Part shown: one piece after another, positions 1 to 7,406 of the stretch | How positions within the stretch are numbered: the first letter of the stretch is position 1 | Layout of the letters: every line of letters starts with the position of its first letter | Assembly (NCBI GenBank): GCA_007126835.1 | Contig: SLAO01000006.1 | Span: 1-22,591 of the forward strand | Direction of reading: 5' to 3' | Length of the DNA: 22,591 bases | Source: Nitriliruptorales bacterium | Lineage (GTDB): Bacteria; Actinomycetota; Nitriliruptoria; Euzebyales; Egibacteraceae | Made by a program: the position numbers and the translations under genes | Notes under the pieces: model-generated | Told to the model about the DNA's origin: nothing | The model's input: the letters and a program-made list of their open reading frames with translations, nothing else | Database searches by the model: none

Positions 1-95
1 CGCCGAGGGGACCGCAGGCGGCCGCGGTCGGAGCCGGAAGCGCCTGGCCACCGGTGGACGGACCACCGCCTCCGCCCGGGGGCGCCCGGCGGTGA
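1..95 (+). other. possible 3' end of an upstream gene
   Basis: Two plus-strand frames are open from the window edge and stop here: one ends in TGA at 93-95, overlapping the GTG start at 92 in the common GTGA arrangement, the other ends at 103-105. The frame of the translin-like gene is also open to the window edge, with an Arg/Lys/Gly-rich upstream translation, so that gene could instead start outside the window. The sequence does not decide between these. Confidence 0.25.
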
Positions 96-733
96 GCACC
101 GCTGACCTCGGCCGCATCGGCGAAGGGGTGCGCGCCCGCCTCGATCAGGTGCACCGTGCGCGCGAGGATGCCTTCGCTGCCTCCCGGGACGCCATCCGCC
201 ATGCCAGCAAGGCGATTCGGGCGGTTCATCGAGGCGAGGTCGACCGCGCCGAGCAGGCGCTCGCGTCGTCGGCCGCGTCGCTCCAGGAGGTGCGATCCGC
301 CACCGTCGACCAACCCTCGCTGGCCGCCTCAGGACTGGTCAGCGACGCCGAGAAGGAATACGCCGAGGCTCGGCTGACCTTGGCGACCATCACCGACGCT
401 GCGCTTCCGCCGCCCGACACCGTGGGCGTCGCTGACGCGGCGTGGCTGGGCGGGCTTGCGGAGACTGTGGGGGAGCTGCGTCGCGCCACGCTGGACCGGC
501 TCTCCCAAGGCGACCTGTCCCGCGCCGAGGTGTTCGTCGGGCGCATGGACGACATCTACGCGCTGCTGGTCACCATCGACTACCCCGAAGGGGTGACCGG
601 GGGGTTGCGGCGCTCGACCGACGTGGCGCGCGGGCTGCTGGAGCGCACCCGCGGCGACGTCACCACCGCGCGCTTGCAGGACCGACTGCGGGTGGCGCTC
701 GACGCCCACCGCGACGCCGTCCTCGGCGAGTAG
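92..733 (+). CDS. translin-family protein (haloarchaeal-like)
   Basis: A 213-residue, almost entirely helical protein without signal peptide or membrane segment. Translins and TRAX are helical proteins that bind, and in TRAX cut, RNA or single-stranded DNA, usually as octamers. The assignment rests on features remembered from archaeal translins: an N-terminal RD-I-R-x-(A/S)SKAIRAVHR stretch (about 32-47), an acidic KEYAEA motif in the middle (about 88-93), a GLAE-x-ELRR helix (about 120-130), and near the C-terminus DYP followed by TGGLRRSTDVARG and ERTRGDVT. The family length is about 190-220 residues, so it looks complete. KEYAEA and the Asp residues before the DYP motif are candidates for the acidic residues that make TRAX a nuclease, but that alignment is by eye. 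GTG at 92 is chosen because the family similarity begins just after it; the ribosome site is weak. The gene converges on a tRNA gene. Fold family fairly sure; activity unknown. Confidence 0.82.
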   Translation: MSTADLGRIGEGVRARLDQVHRAREDAFAASRDAIRHASKAIRAVHRGEVDRAEQALASSAASLQEVRSATVDQPSLAASGLVSDAEKEYAEARLTLATITDAALPPPDTVGVADAAWLGGLAETVGELRRATLDRLSQGDLSRAEVFVGRMDDIYALLVTIDYPEGVTGGLRRSTDVARGLLERTRGDVTTARLQDRLRVALDAHRDAVLGE

Positions 734-777
734 GCCCCGTCCGAACCCCCGGGGCGCAAGTTCACCCGACCGCCGGG

Positions 778-798
778 AACCGCGCCGTGGCGCGGTTT
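778..798. terminator. bidirectional hairpin between translin gene and tRNA
   Basis: A perfect 9-bp inverted repeat, AACCGCGCC (778-786) and GGCGCGGTT (789-797), lies between two convergent genes. A short T run follows on the plus strand and the complementary run precedes the stem on the minus strand. It probably ends transcription from both sides. The loop is tight, so 8 pairs with a 4-nt loop are likely. Confidence 0.55.
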
Positions 799-805
799 CG
801 TGGAG

Positions 806-878
806 TGGAGCTGTGGGGAATCGAACCCCAGGCCTCCTCGATGCGACCGAGGCGCTCTACCAACTGAGCTACAGCCCC
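806..878 (-). tRNA. tRNA-Ala, anticodon CGC
   Basis: The complement of this segment folds as a complete 73-nt cloverleaf: acceptor GGGGCTG/CAGCTCC, D arm GCTC-AGTTGGTA-GAGC, anticodon arm CCTCG-GTCGCAT-CGAGG, 5-nt variable loop and T arm TGGGG-TTCGAAT-CCCCA, with discriminator A at 806. The anticodon reads CGC, decoding GCG alanine codons. The G3-U70 wobble pair, the identity element of alanine tRNA, is present and supports the call. CCA is not encoded directly after the discriminator. Position 32 is G rather than the usual pyrimidine, a minor oddity. Confidence 0.95.
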
Positions 879-961
879 GCCAATGCGCACGCTTGCGAAA
901 CCCGCGCACGCAACGCACCGTGATGCTAGCAGTCCACCCCTGCGGTGGCACTGCCGCGGAG

Positions 962-981
962 TTCCCCAGTCGTTCCCCACA
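962..981 (+). repeat. direct repeat copy 1 (with 7354-7372)
   Basis: The 17-nt core CCCAGTCGTTCCCCACA occurs here and again near 7356-7372 in the same orientation, each time preceded by GTTC. Copy 1 has one extra C. This copy lies 84 bp upstream (5') of the tRNA-Ala gene; the other lies at the edge of the decayed GGDEF/EAL gene. It may be a relic of recombination or insertion, or chance; no integrase gene is present. Confidence 0.5.
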
Positions 982-1030
982 AAGCCGAGAAACCCTGGGT
1001 TACAGACAACAATGTGCGGCAGGATGTGCC

Positions 1031-1951
1031 TCACTCGCCCAGGGTTACAAAGCCTGCGGGGCGGTGAGCGAGAGCGAGCAGCGTGACGTCGTCGTGGCCT
1101 TCGCCCGAGCGGAAGTCCAGTACCGCGTGGTGGATGCAGTCGACAAGGTCCTGTGCGGACATGCCGCGACAGGTCGCGAACACGTCCATCAGGCGCTCCT
1201 CGCCGAAGATGTCGTCGCCGTTGCGGGCCTCGGTGACCCCGTCGCTGTACGCCAGGAAGACCTCCCCGGCCGCGAGCTCGACTGTCACCTCCGACGTCTC
1301 CAGCGACTCGAACAGGCCAAGGGCCGTCCCGGCCTTGCCGACCTGCTCGACTGAACCGTCGGTCTTGAGCACTAGCGGGGGTGGGTGGCCGGCGAGGGCA
1401 AGGTGCATCACAGCACCATCCTCAGCAAGGTATGCGTGAGCGGCGGCCGCGGTGCAGAACTTCGGCTCGGCTTCGTCGCGGCCATCTGCGAGCAACAGGT
1501 CGTGGGCGACGCGCAACGCTGCGCTGGGTGAATGCCCCAGGTACGTGGCCGTGCGGAGCGTGTGCCGTGCCATGAGCGCGGTGGCGGCGGCGTGGGCGCC
1601 CTTGCCGCAGACGTCGCCGAGAGTCAGGGCCACCTCGGTGTCGGACAGCGAGATCACGTCGTAGAAGTCACCGCCGACGTGCGTGTTGCCCGGGTCGTAA
1701 CAGCTGCCCACGGCGACACCGGCGGCATGGTCGAGCTGTCGTGGGGTGAGGCTGTCGACGAGGGCGGTGCTGAGCAAGTCACGCCCGACCACAGCCTGCT
1801 GTTGGATCGGCCAGTTGCGGTCCAGCTCGTTTCGGAAGGCCTCGAGCGCCTCAGCAGCGTCGGGCCCCGCCAGCACACGCACCTGCTCGTAGGCGTGTTC
1901 GATACGCCGTCGGTGCACCCGCAGCTTGCGCGGAGCATCCCTCCACTCCAT
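1031..1951 (-). CDS. SpoIIE/RsbU-type PPM serine phosphatase
   Basis: A 306-residue cytosolic protein. Phosphatases of this family remove phosphate from Ser/Thr of STAS-domain anti-anti-sigma factors and thereby release alternative sigma factors. Residues 1-75 form a charged helical segment with no recognised sensor domain. The catalytic domain spans about 78-296, with metal-binding motifs GGDFYD (93-98), GDVCGKG (112-118), YSDG (235-238) and GHDD (285-288), all with intact aspartates, so it should be active. ATG at 1951 is chosen because AGGAGG lies about 7 nt upstream and the longer reading frame before it is Arg-rich and unlike the family. It is transcribed divergently from the B12-binding protein across a 286-bp region holding a 12-bp palindrome. 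With no built-in sensor, it probably receives its signal from a partner protein; the divergent B12 protein is a candidate (inference). No STAS or anti-sigma gene lies nearby. Confidence 0.9.
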   Translation of the reverse strand: MEWRDAPRKLRVHRRRIEHAYEQVRVLAGPDAAEALEAFRNELDRNWPIQQQAVVGRDLLSTALVDSLTPRQLDHAAGVAVGSCYDPGNTHVGGDFYDVISLSDTEVALTLGDVCGKGAHAAATALMARHTLRTATYLGHSPSAALRVAHDLLLADGRDEAEPKFCTAAAAHAYLAEDGAVMHLALAGHPPPLVLKTDGSVEQVGKAGTALGLFESLETSEVTVELAAGEVFLAYSDGVTEARNGDDIFGEERLMDVFATCRGMSAQDLVDCIHHAVLDFRSGEGHDDVTLLALAHRPAGFVTLGE

Positions 1952-2016
1952 CGGGGTCCTCCTGGCTCCCAGCCAGTGCCGTGTCGATCGCGCAGCGACG
2001 CCGGGGTCGAAGGTGG

Positions 2017-2028
2017 CCGGACGTCCGG
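2017..2028. promoter_or_regulatory. 12-bp palindrome in divergent promoter region
   Basis: CCGGACGTCCGG is a perfect palindrome between the divergent phosphatase (start 1951) and B12-binding (start 2238) genes; CGCATGCG follows at 2033-2040. Its position suits an operator controlling one or both genes. In DNA this GC-rich such a palindrome can also arise by chance. Confidence 0.3.
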
Positions 2029-2180
2029 ACCGCGCATGCGAGCGGTGACAAGCGCAATCGTAGCCCCCCTCGGCCTGGCAGACGGTGGGGATCCGTGCCT
2101 GAGCGCCACCGTCGTCTCTGCGGCGAGGACGCTGCATGCGACAATCCGCCGGGCAAGGCAACGCTGCCGACAGAGGGACT

Positions 2181-2186
2181 TATGAT
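2181..2186 (+). promoter_or_regulatory. possible -10 box for the B12-binding gene
   Basis: TATGAT, 5 of 6 matches to the sigma-70 -10 consensus, lies 51 nt before the ATG at 2238 in otherwise very GC-rich DNA. The segment 17 bp upstream has no good -35 match, so this is only a candidate. Confidence 0.25.
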
Positions 2187-2237
2187 GTGCGAGCATGACC
2201 GTGCCTCAGCACGCTCGTTCGTCGCCGCGGGCTGACG

Positions 2238-3236
2238 ATGACCACCCCGGTGGCGGCGTTGCTGGCCTTGTTCGACCAGCGCGATCGGGTGGGTGCCCTG
2301 CAGCTTGCGCATGATCTGCTCGACCAGGGCTGGACGCGCGAGCGTCTGATCACCGACCTGCTTGCTCCCGCTCAACGGGAGGTCGGCGGCCTGTGGGAAG
2401 CGGCCGAGTGGAACGTGGCGCAGGAACATGCAGCCACAGCCATCACCGACAGTGTTCTCTCCGCGCTGGCGCTCGAGCTGCCCGCGGACACGGGCCGGCC
2501 CCACGAGGTCTTCGCCACATGCGCCGAAGGCGACTGGCACACCCTGCCGGTGCGCATGTTCGCCGAGTTGCTCACGCTCGACGGCTGGCCGATCACCCTG
2601 GTGGGTCCATCCGCCCCGCAGGATCATCTGCGCCAATTCCTGGCGCAGCGCCGGCCCTTCGCCATAGCCATTGGCTGCTCGGTACCAATCTTCCTGCCCG
2701 GCGTGAAGGGCATGGTCGACGCCGCAGCCGCTGCGGGTGTTCCGGCACTCGTCGGTGGCGCCGGGTGCGGTCCCGACTCCAGGCGCGCTACGGCGCTCGG
2801 CGCTCACTGGGCGCCCGACGCCTCCGGTGCCTCGCGGCTGCTTGACAGCTGGACTCGGCACGGCGTCCCTGACCCGCCGGGCCCCCTGGAGCACCCGGTT
2901 GCCGCGAAGCTGACCGCCGTGCGCCCCGAGCTCGTCGAGGAGGCGTTCGACCTGCTCGCGGAGCGCCACCCCCTCATGGGCCAGCTGACCGAGCGTCAGC
3001 TGCAGCGCACTGCCGAGGATCTCGACTACATCCTGCAGTTCCTCGAGGCGGCGGTTCTCACGGAAGATCGGCGCATCATCGAGGACTTCGTCCCCTGGCT
3101 GCAGAATGTCTTGACCGGCCGCGGACTGCCGGCCGACGTCGTCCCCACCACGCTGCGCACGCTCGCCGAATGCGTGCCCGCCGACTTCGAGCCCGCCGCA
3201 GAGTGGATCCGTGCAGCCGCTGATGCGCACGTATGA
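2238..3236 (+). CDS. stand-alone cobalamin-binding sensor-like protein
   Basis: A 332-residue soluble protein in three parts. Residues 1-80 resemble the four-helix bundle that caps B12 in CarH/LitR light sensors and methionine synthase; W53, nine residues, then E63-H64 gives exactly the W-x9-E-H motif of CarH-type photoreceptors. Residues 88-205 are a Rossmann-like B12-binding domain with D99-x-H101 (probable lower cobalt ligand), a serine near 148 and GG at 173-174; the usual glycine of DxHxxG is proline 104. Residues 215-332 are a helical domain without a recognised name. There is no MerR-type DNA-binding domain, so it probably acts by binding a partner, as AerR does. ATG at 2238 is the only ordinary start in frame, since a stop lies at 2196-2198; the ribosome site is weak. 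Neighbours are a SpoIIE phosphatase (divergent) and a c-di-GMP enzyme (same strand). It could instead be a methyltransferase corrinoid protein, but no methyltransferase is nearby. Confidence 0.85.
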   Translation: MTTPVAALLALFDQRDRVGALQLAHDLLDQGWTRERLITDLLAPAQREVGGLWEAAEWNVAQEHAATAITDSVLSALALELPADTGRPHEVFATCAEGDWHTLPVRMFAELLTLDGWPITLVGPSAPQDHLRQFLAQRRPFAIAIGCSVPIFLPGVKGMVDAAAAAGVPALVGGAGCGPDSRRATALGAHWAPDASGASRLLDSWTRHGVPDPPGPLEHPVAAKLTAVRPELVEEAFDLLAERHPLMGQLTERQLQRTAEDLDYILQFLEAAVLTEDRRIIEDFVPWLQNVLTGRGLPADVVPTTLRTLAECVPADFEPAAEWIRAAADAHV

Positions 3237-3503
3237 GGCGGCGAGGCAACTGCGCCCTGCGCTATAGGTCTCGGGGTGCGAGGTCGACGAGGTTGGGGTA
3301 GCAGCCCGCAGGGTCGATCGGCTGCCTTGACCGAGCGTCTGGTCACGACCTTTCAGGTTGCCGCGGTCGGTGTCGATGTTCGCCAGGAGATATCGTGGCG
3401 GCAGTGCTGCCAGTCAACGTCTGTGCATTCCCGGGGGATGTGTGGCGTCGGACGGTCGGCAACCCGCCCCGCCGTGACAGGGAACGGGGAGGAGGGTCGG
3501 CTC

Positions 3504-6353
3504 ATGGAGCCAGACGACAGCGTTGCCGGCAGTGCGAATGGCCAGTGGGCGCCGTCGGGCGGCTTGCTCGACAGTGGTGCGCTGGCCGGCGCGGACGCGC
3601 GGACGCTGAGCGCCGAGAGCGTCGAGCCGCCGGACTCCCTGCCGCTGCGCGAGCTGCAGGCTGCGGCGTTGGAGAGCATCGGCAGCGCGGTGATGATCAC
3701 CGCGGCCGACGGGCGGATCGCCTGGGTGAACCGGGCGTTCACCAAGATGAGCGGCTACTCGGCCTTTGAGGCGGTCGGGCTGACGCCCCGGCTGCTGAAG
3801 TCGGGGCGCCATGACGCGGGGTACTACGAGCGGTTGTGGGCGACGATTCTCGATGGGCGGGTTTGGCGGGGCGAGGTGGTCGACCGTCGCAAGGACGGCA
3901 GCCACTACAGCGTCCTGCAGACCATCACGCCGATCACCGACGCCAGCGGTGCGATCACCCATTTCGTGGCCGCACACGAGGACGTCACCGAGCTGCGGGC
4001 CAGCCAGGCGCAGCTGCAGGCGGTCTTCGACCACGCTCCCGACGGGATCGTGCTATTCGACGACGATGGGCGCCTGCTCGCCGCCAACCCCGTGGTGAGC
4101 GAGTGGACCGGCTACCAGCGCGAGCAGCTGATGACGATGACGCTGGCCGAGCTGGTCCCCGAGGGCCTTCGCGACCGCTACCGGCGTGGGTGGGACCGGT
4201 TCCGGGCAGCGGGCAAGGGGCGGGGCACCATGCCGATCCTCGGTCGTGACGGCAAGTTGGTCGAGGTCGAGTACCAGTCGGTGGTCGGCATCGCCGACGG
4301 GCTGCATCTGGCCGTCGCACGGGAGATGACCGCGCAGCGCGAGGCTGAAGCCCAGCAGCGGTTCCAGTCCCAGTTGCTCGAGTCGGTCGGTGACGCGGTG
4401 ATCGCCACCGACCTCGACGGGGTCGTACGCTACGCCAACCCCGCCGCCGAACGGCTCTACGGCTGGTTCGAGCAGGAGGCTCTGGACCGGCCGATCACCG
4501 AACTGAACGTCCCCACACCCTCCGCGGAGCAGGCGCAGGAGATCCTCGCCCCGGTCCGAGTCGGCCAGAGCTGGACAGGCCGCTTCGAGGTGGCCCGGCA
4601 TGACGGCACGACCTTCCCCGCGCTGGTGAGCACCGCCCCCTACCTCGACGCCACCGGGCTGCTCGCCGGGACCATCGGGGTCTCCACCGACATCAGCGAC
4701 TTGGCGGCCGCCCAGCGGCTGCTGGCCCGCCGCGCCCGGCAGCAAGCCGCGGTCGCCGAGCTCGGCCAGGCCGGGATGCTCACCGACGACCCTTCGGCGC
4801 TGGCCGCGCAGGCGCGCCAGATGGTCATCGACGTGCTGGGTCCCGACATCGCCATCGAGCGGAGGCCGGGCGCCGACCCCTCACCGGCGACATCCCAGGG
4901 TGAAGGTATCCGGGTTGACCTGGGCCTGGGCAGCGACATGGTGCTTGACATCTCCGGCGTCGCCATCGACACCCTCGACGCCGACGGCGAGGAGTTCCTG
5001 CGCTCACTGACCCACATCGTCGACGCAGCCCGGCAGCGCTGCGCCACCGCCGCGCAGTTCGAGCACCTGGCCACCCACGACCCGCTGACCGGGCTGCCCA
5101 ACCGCACCCTGTTCCTCGACCGCCTCGAGCAGACCCGAGCGGCCTGCCAGCGCTCGCAGAAGCCGTTTGCCGTGCTGTTCCTCGACCTTGATGGGCTGAA
5201 GGTGATCAACGACGGGCTGGGCCACGACGCCGGCGACGAGGCCCTTCGGCTGGTCGCCGAGCGGCTGCGCGGCGTGGTGCGCCCCGCTGACACCGTCGCC
5301 CGCTTCGGGGGCGACGAGTTCGCCCTGCTGTGCCCCGATATCGCCGACGAGACAACCGCGAACCAGCTCGCCCAACGAATCGGCAGCGCACTGACCAAGG
5401 GGCTGCCGACCAGCCGCGGCACGGTGGCGGTGACCGCCAGCATCGGCATCAGGCTGGGCGACGCGACCACCGAGGGGCCGTCCCTGCTGCGCGATGTCGA
5501 CACGGCCATGTACGCCGCCAAGGCTGCCGGGCGCAACCGCGCTGAGCTGTTCGACGCGGCCATGCAGCAGCAGGCCCAGCACCGCTTCCGCAGCGCCGCC
5601 GCCATCCAGTCCGCACTAGACCGCGACGCCGTGGAGGTGCGGTACCAGCCCACCATCAATCTCGCCACCGGGCGCATCGTCGGCGTCGAGGCGCTCGCCC
5701 GGCTCCGCACCGCCGACGGGGCCCTCATCCCACCAGACGAGTTCATCGCGGTCGCTGAGGAAACGGGCCTGATCGGCGCCCTGGGGACCGCCGTGCTGCG
5801 CCGCGCCTGCCGCACCGCCCGCGCCTGGCTTGCGATCGACCCGAGCTTCATGCTGTCGGTCAACCTCTCTCCGCGCCAGCTGTCCCACCCCGACATCGCC
5901 GAGACGATCGAGGACACGCTCGGCGACGCGAGGATCGAGCCCACTTCGCTGTGGCTAGAGATCACCGAATCCACGCTGCTGTCGGGGCCCAGCGTCCCCG
6001 CGGCGATGCATCGCCTGCGCCGCGACGGGATCCGGTTCGCCATCGACGACTTCGGCACCGGCTACAGCTCCCTTGCGCACCTGCGCCACATGCCCGTGGA
6101 CATGCTCAAGATCGACCGCGACTTCGTCAGCGGACTGCAAGTCGACATCGCCGACCACGCCCTGGTCGCCGCCACCATCGACCTCGCCCACGCCTTCGCG
6201 CTGGCGACCACCGCCGAAGGCGTCCAAACTCCAGAGCAGCTGGCCGATCTCACCGCGCTCGGCTGTGACTACGCCCAGGGCTACCTGTGGAGCCCGCCCG
6301 TCGAAGCCGACGAGATCACCGACATGCTCCGTACCCCGCCAGCGCGGATGTGA
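3504..6353 (+). CDS. PAS-PAS-PAS-GGDEF-EAL cyclic di-GMP enzyme
   Basis: A 949-residue signalling protein that may make (GGDEF) and break down (EAL) cyclic di-GMP. Three PAS domains lie at about 50-165, 170-285 and 290-400; none has the LOV cysteine motif, so flavin light sensing is not indicated. Residues 410-520 look like a short, degenerate GAF-type linker. The GGDEF domain begins at HDPLTGLPNR (about 525); its signature at 602-606 is perfect, with the inhibitory RxxD site at 593-596 five residues before it. The EAL domain has intact EAL (729-731), a VNLSP motif, EITES, DDFGTG (848-853) and AEGV, so both catalytic sites look usable. No transmembrane helix is evident. ATG at 3504 follows GGGGAGGAGGG at good spacing; the earlier in-frame start at 3276 adds 76 residues of low-quality sequence. 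The 267-bp leader after the B12 gene holds no clear gene, so co-transcription with it is possible but unproven. Confidence 0.93.
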   Translation: MEPDDSVAGSANGQWAPSGGLLDSGALAGADARTLSAESVEPPDSLPLRELQAAALESIGSAVMITAADGRIAWVNRAFTKMSGYSAFEAVGLTPRLLKSGRHDAGYYERLWATILDGRVWRGEVVDRRKDGSHYSVLQTITPITDASGAITHFVAAHEDVTELRASQAQLQAVFDHAPDGIVLFDDDGRLLAANPVVSEWTGYQREQLMTMTLAELVPEGLRDRYRRGWDRFRAAGKGRGTMPILGRDGKLVEVEYQSVVGIADGLHLAVAREMTAQREAEAQQRFQSQLLESVGDAVIATDLDGVVRYANPAAERLYGWFEQEALDRPITELNVPTPSAEQAQEILAPVRVGQSWTGRFEVARHDGTTFPALVSTAPYLDATGLLAGTIGVSTDISDLAAAQRLLARRARQQAAVAELGQAGMLTDDPSALAAQARQMVIDVLGPDIAIERRPGADPSPATSQGEGIRVDLGLGSDMVLDISGVAIDTLDADGEEFLRSLTHIVDAARQRCATAAQFEHLATHDPLTGLPNRTLFLDRLEQTRAACQRSQKPFAVLFLDLDGLKVINDGLGHDAGDEALRLVAERLRGVVRPADTVARFGGDEFALLCPDIADETTANQLAQRIGSALTKGLPTSRGTVAVTASIGIRLGDATTEGPSLLRDVDTAMYAAKAAGRNRAELFDAAMQQQAQHRFRSAAAIQSALDRDAVEVRYQPTINLATGRIVGVEALARLRTADGALIPPDEFIAVAEETGLIGALGTAVLRRACRTARAWLAIDPSFMLSVNLSPRQLSHPDIAETIEDTLGDARIEPTSLWLEITESTLLSGPSVPAAMHRLRRDGIRFAIDDFGTGYSSLAHLRHMPVDMLKIDRDFVSGLQVDIADHALVAATIDLAHAFALATTAEGVQTPEQLADLTALGCDYAQGYLWSPPVEADEITDMLRTPPARM

Positions 6354-7279
6354 CCGTCAGGGCGGGCTCGCGCGCCGCCCGGCAGCGGCGGTCGCACGGC
6401 CAGCAGCCGCCGCAGCTCCTGGCCGTCGGGCAGGGGCCCGCCGAGGAAGCGGCCAGCCACCGCGTCGCAGCCGACCTCGCGCAGGCAGTCGATCTGGCCG
6501 GAGCGCTCGACGCCCTCGGCGACCAGGGTGACCCCGAGCGCGCGGCCGAGAGCCACCACTGCCTCGATGATCCGCCGGTTCGCACCGGCCTCCCCGATGT
6601 CGTGCACGAAGGACCGGTCGAGCTTCAGGGCGTGCACGGGGACGCCGCGCAGGTTGGCCAGCGACGAGTAGCCGCCCCCGAAGTTGTCGATGGCCACCCT
6701 GATGCCGGCGACGGCGGCGTCTGGATGCCGGCGTGCACCTGCGACTGGGATTCGAACAGGCCGGTCTCGGTCACGTCGATGCCGAGGCGAACGCCGGGTG
6801 TGCGCGACAGCCCCACCAGTCGGCTGATCCCCGTCGAGTCAGCGAGCTCGTCAGCGGCCAGATTGACCCAGAGCAGCGACACGTCGACGCCCTGGTCGTG
6901 TCAGTGCCCGCGCTGCTCGGCGACGCTGTCGAGCACGGCCGCGTCGAGGTGGCGCATCAGCGAGGGCTGCTCGGCGACGAGGAGCATCTCGCGAGCGGCG
7001 ATCTTGCCGAGCTCGGGATGGTGCAAGCGCGCGGTCGCCTCGACCCCGAGCAGCTCCCCGTCCTGCAGCGCGTGCACCGGCTGGTAGGTCACTTCCGCCC
7101 CTGGCCGGTGCGCACAGGCCCGTCAGTGGATCCTGGGTGGCCACCACCCCGAGCTCGTCGAGGGCCGTGGACAGCCAGGCGTTGCGGACATGCAGGTCCA
7201 GCTTGCTGGTCGCCAGCACGGCCAGCCGGGAGACGACCGCGATCTGGGCGGTCCAGTCGTGGGGTTCGTCCGCCCGCAC
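6281..7279 (-). pseudogene. decayed GGDEF-EAL gene
   Basis: Remnants of one c-di-GMP protein run head-on into the intact gene. From 7279 a frame encodes a helical segment ending in ATQDPLTGL, the hallmark start of a GGDEF domain. The GGDEF domain is then missing: within about 20 nt the sequence changes frame (near 7092) to VTYQPVHAL, the start of an EAL domain. That frame is cut by an in-frame TGA at 6901-6903, resumes with LLWVNLAADEL, then needs a frameshift near 6705-6720 to continue as RVAIDNFGGGYSSL and AEGVE to the stop at 6281. The signature residues are degraded too (EAT for EAL, DNFGGG for DDFGTG). An upstream in-frame stop at 7286-7288 blocks a longer start. Its last 73 bp overlap the end of the intact gene. 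At least four lesions make sequencing error an unlikely full explanation. Confidence 0.85.
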
Positions 7280-7353
7280 TCGCGGTCAGTGGGCGTTGCT
7301 GCGCAAGCCCTGCATCGCAGCGAGAGTGGCGCGTCCCGAGACCAAGCGATGCG

Positions 7354-7372
7354 TTCCCAGTCGTTCCCCACA
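7354..7372 (+). repeat. direct repeat copy 2 (with 962-981)
   Basis: GTTCCCAGTCGTTCCCCACA shares an exact 17-nt core with the copy beside the tRNA. It sits about 80 bp beyond the recognisable end of the decayed gene and 35 bp from the stop of the HAD-ATPase gene, so the two copies bracket the whole signalling block. Confidence 0.5.
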
Positions 7373-7406
7373 TGCCGGGGAGTCGCTTGATCTGGCTTTC
7401 AGGTGG

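Noticed and set aside
806..981. tRNA-Ala as attachment site for an integrated element
   Set aside because: The repeat lies 5' of the tRNA rather than at its 3' end and only about 10 nt resemble the T arm in the opposite sense; no integrase gene is present.
1851..3230. 459-residue open frame antisense to the B12-binding gene
   Set aside because: Shadow of a GC-rich gene; no family motif, no ribosome site, and the plus frame has clear B12-binding signatures.
3276..3503. N-terminal extension of the GGDEF-EAL protein
   Set aside because: No ribosome site at 3276, unlike-family Arg-rich residues, and a strong GGAGGAGG before ATG 3504.
3237..3503. c-di-GMP or cobalamin riboswitch in the leader of the GGDEF-EAL gene
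   Set aside because: No conserved riboswitch core that I can recognise; only short GC-rich stems.
4640..6058. 472-residue open frame antisense to the GGDEF-EAL gene
   Set aside because: Ser/Arg/Ala-biased composition typical of a shadow frame; the plus frame has intact catalytic motifs.
6901..6903. TGA as recoded selenocysteine codon in the EAL remnant
   Set aside because: EAL proteins have no selenocysteine, and other lesions in the same gene show simple decay.
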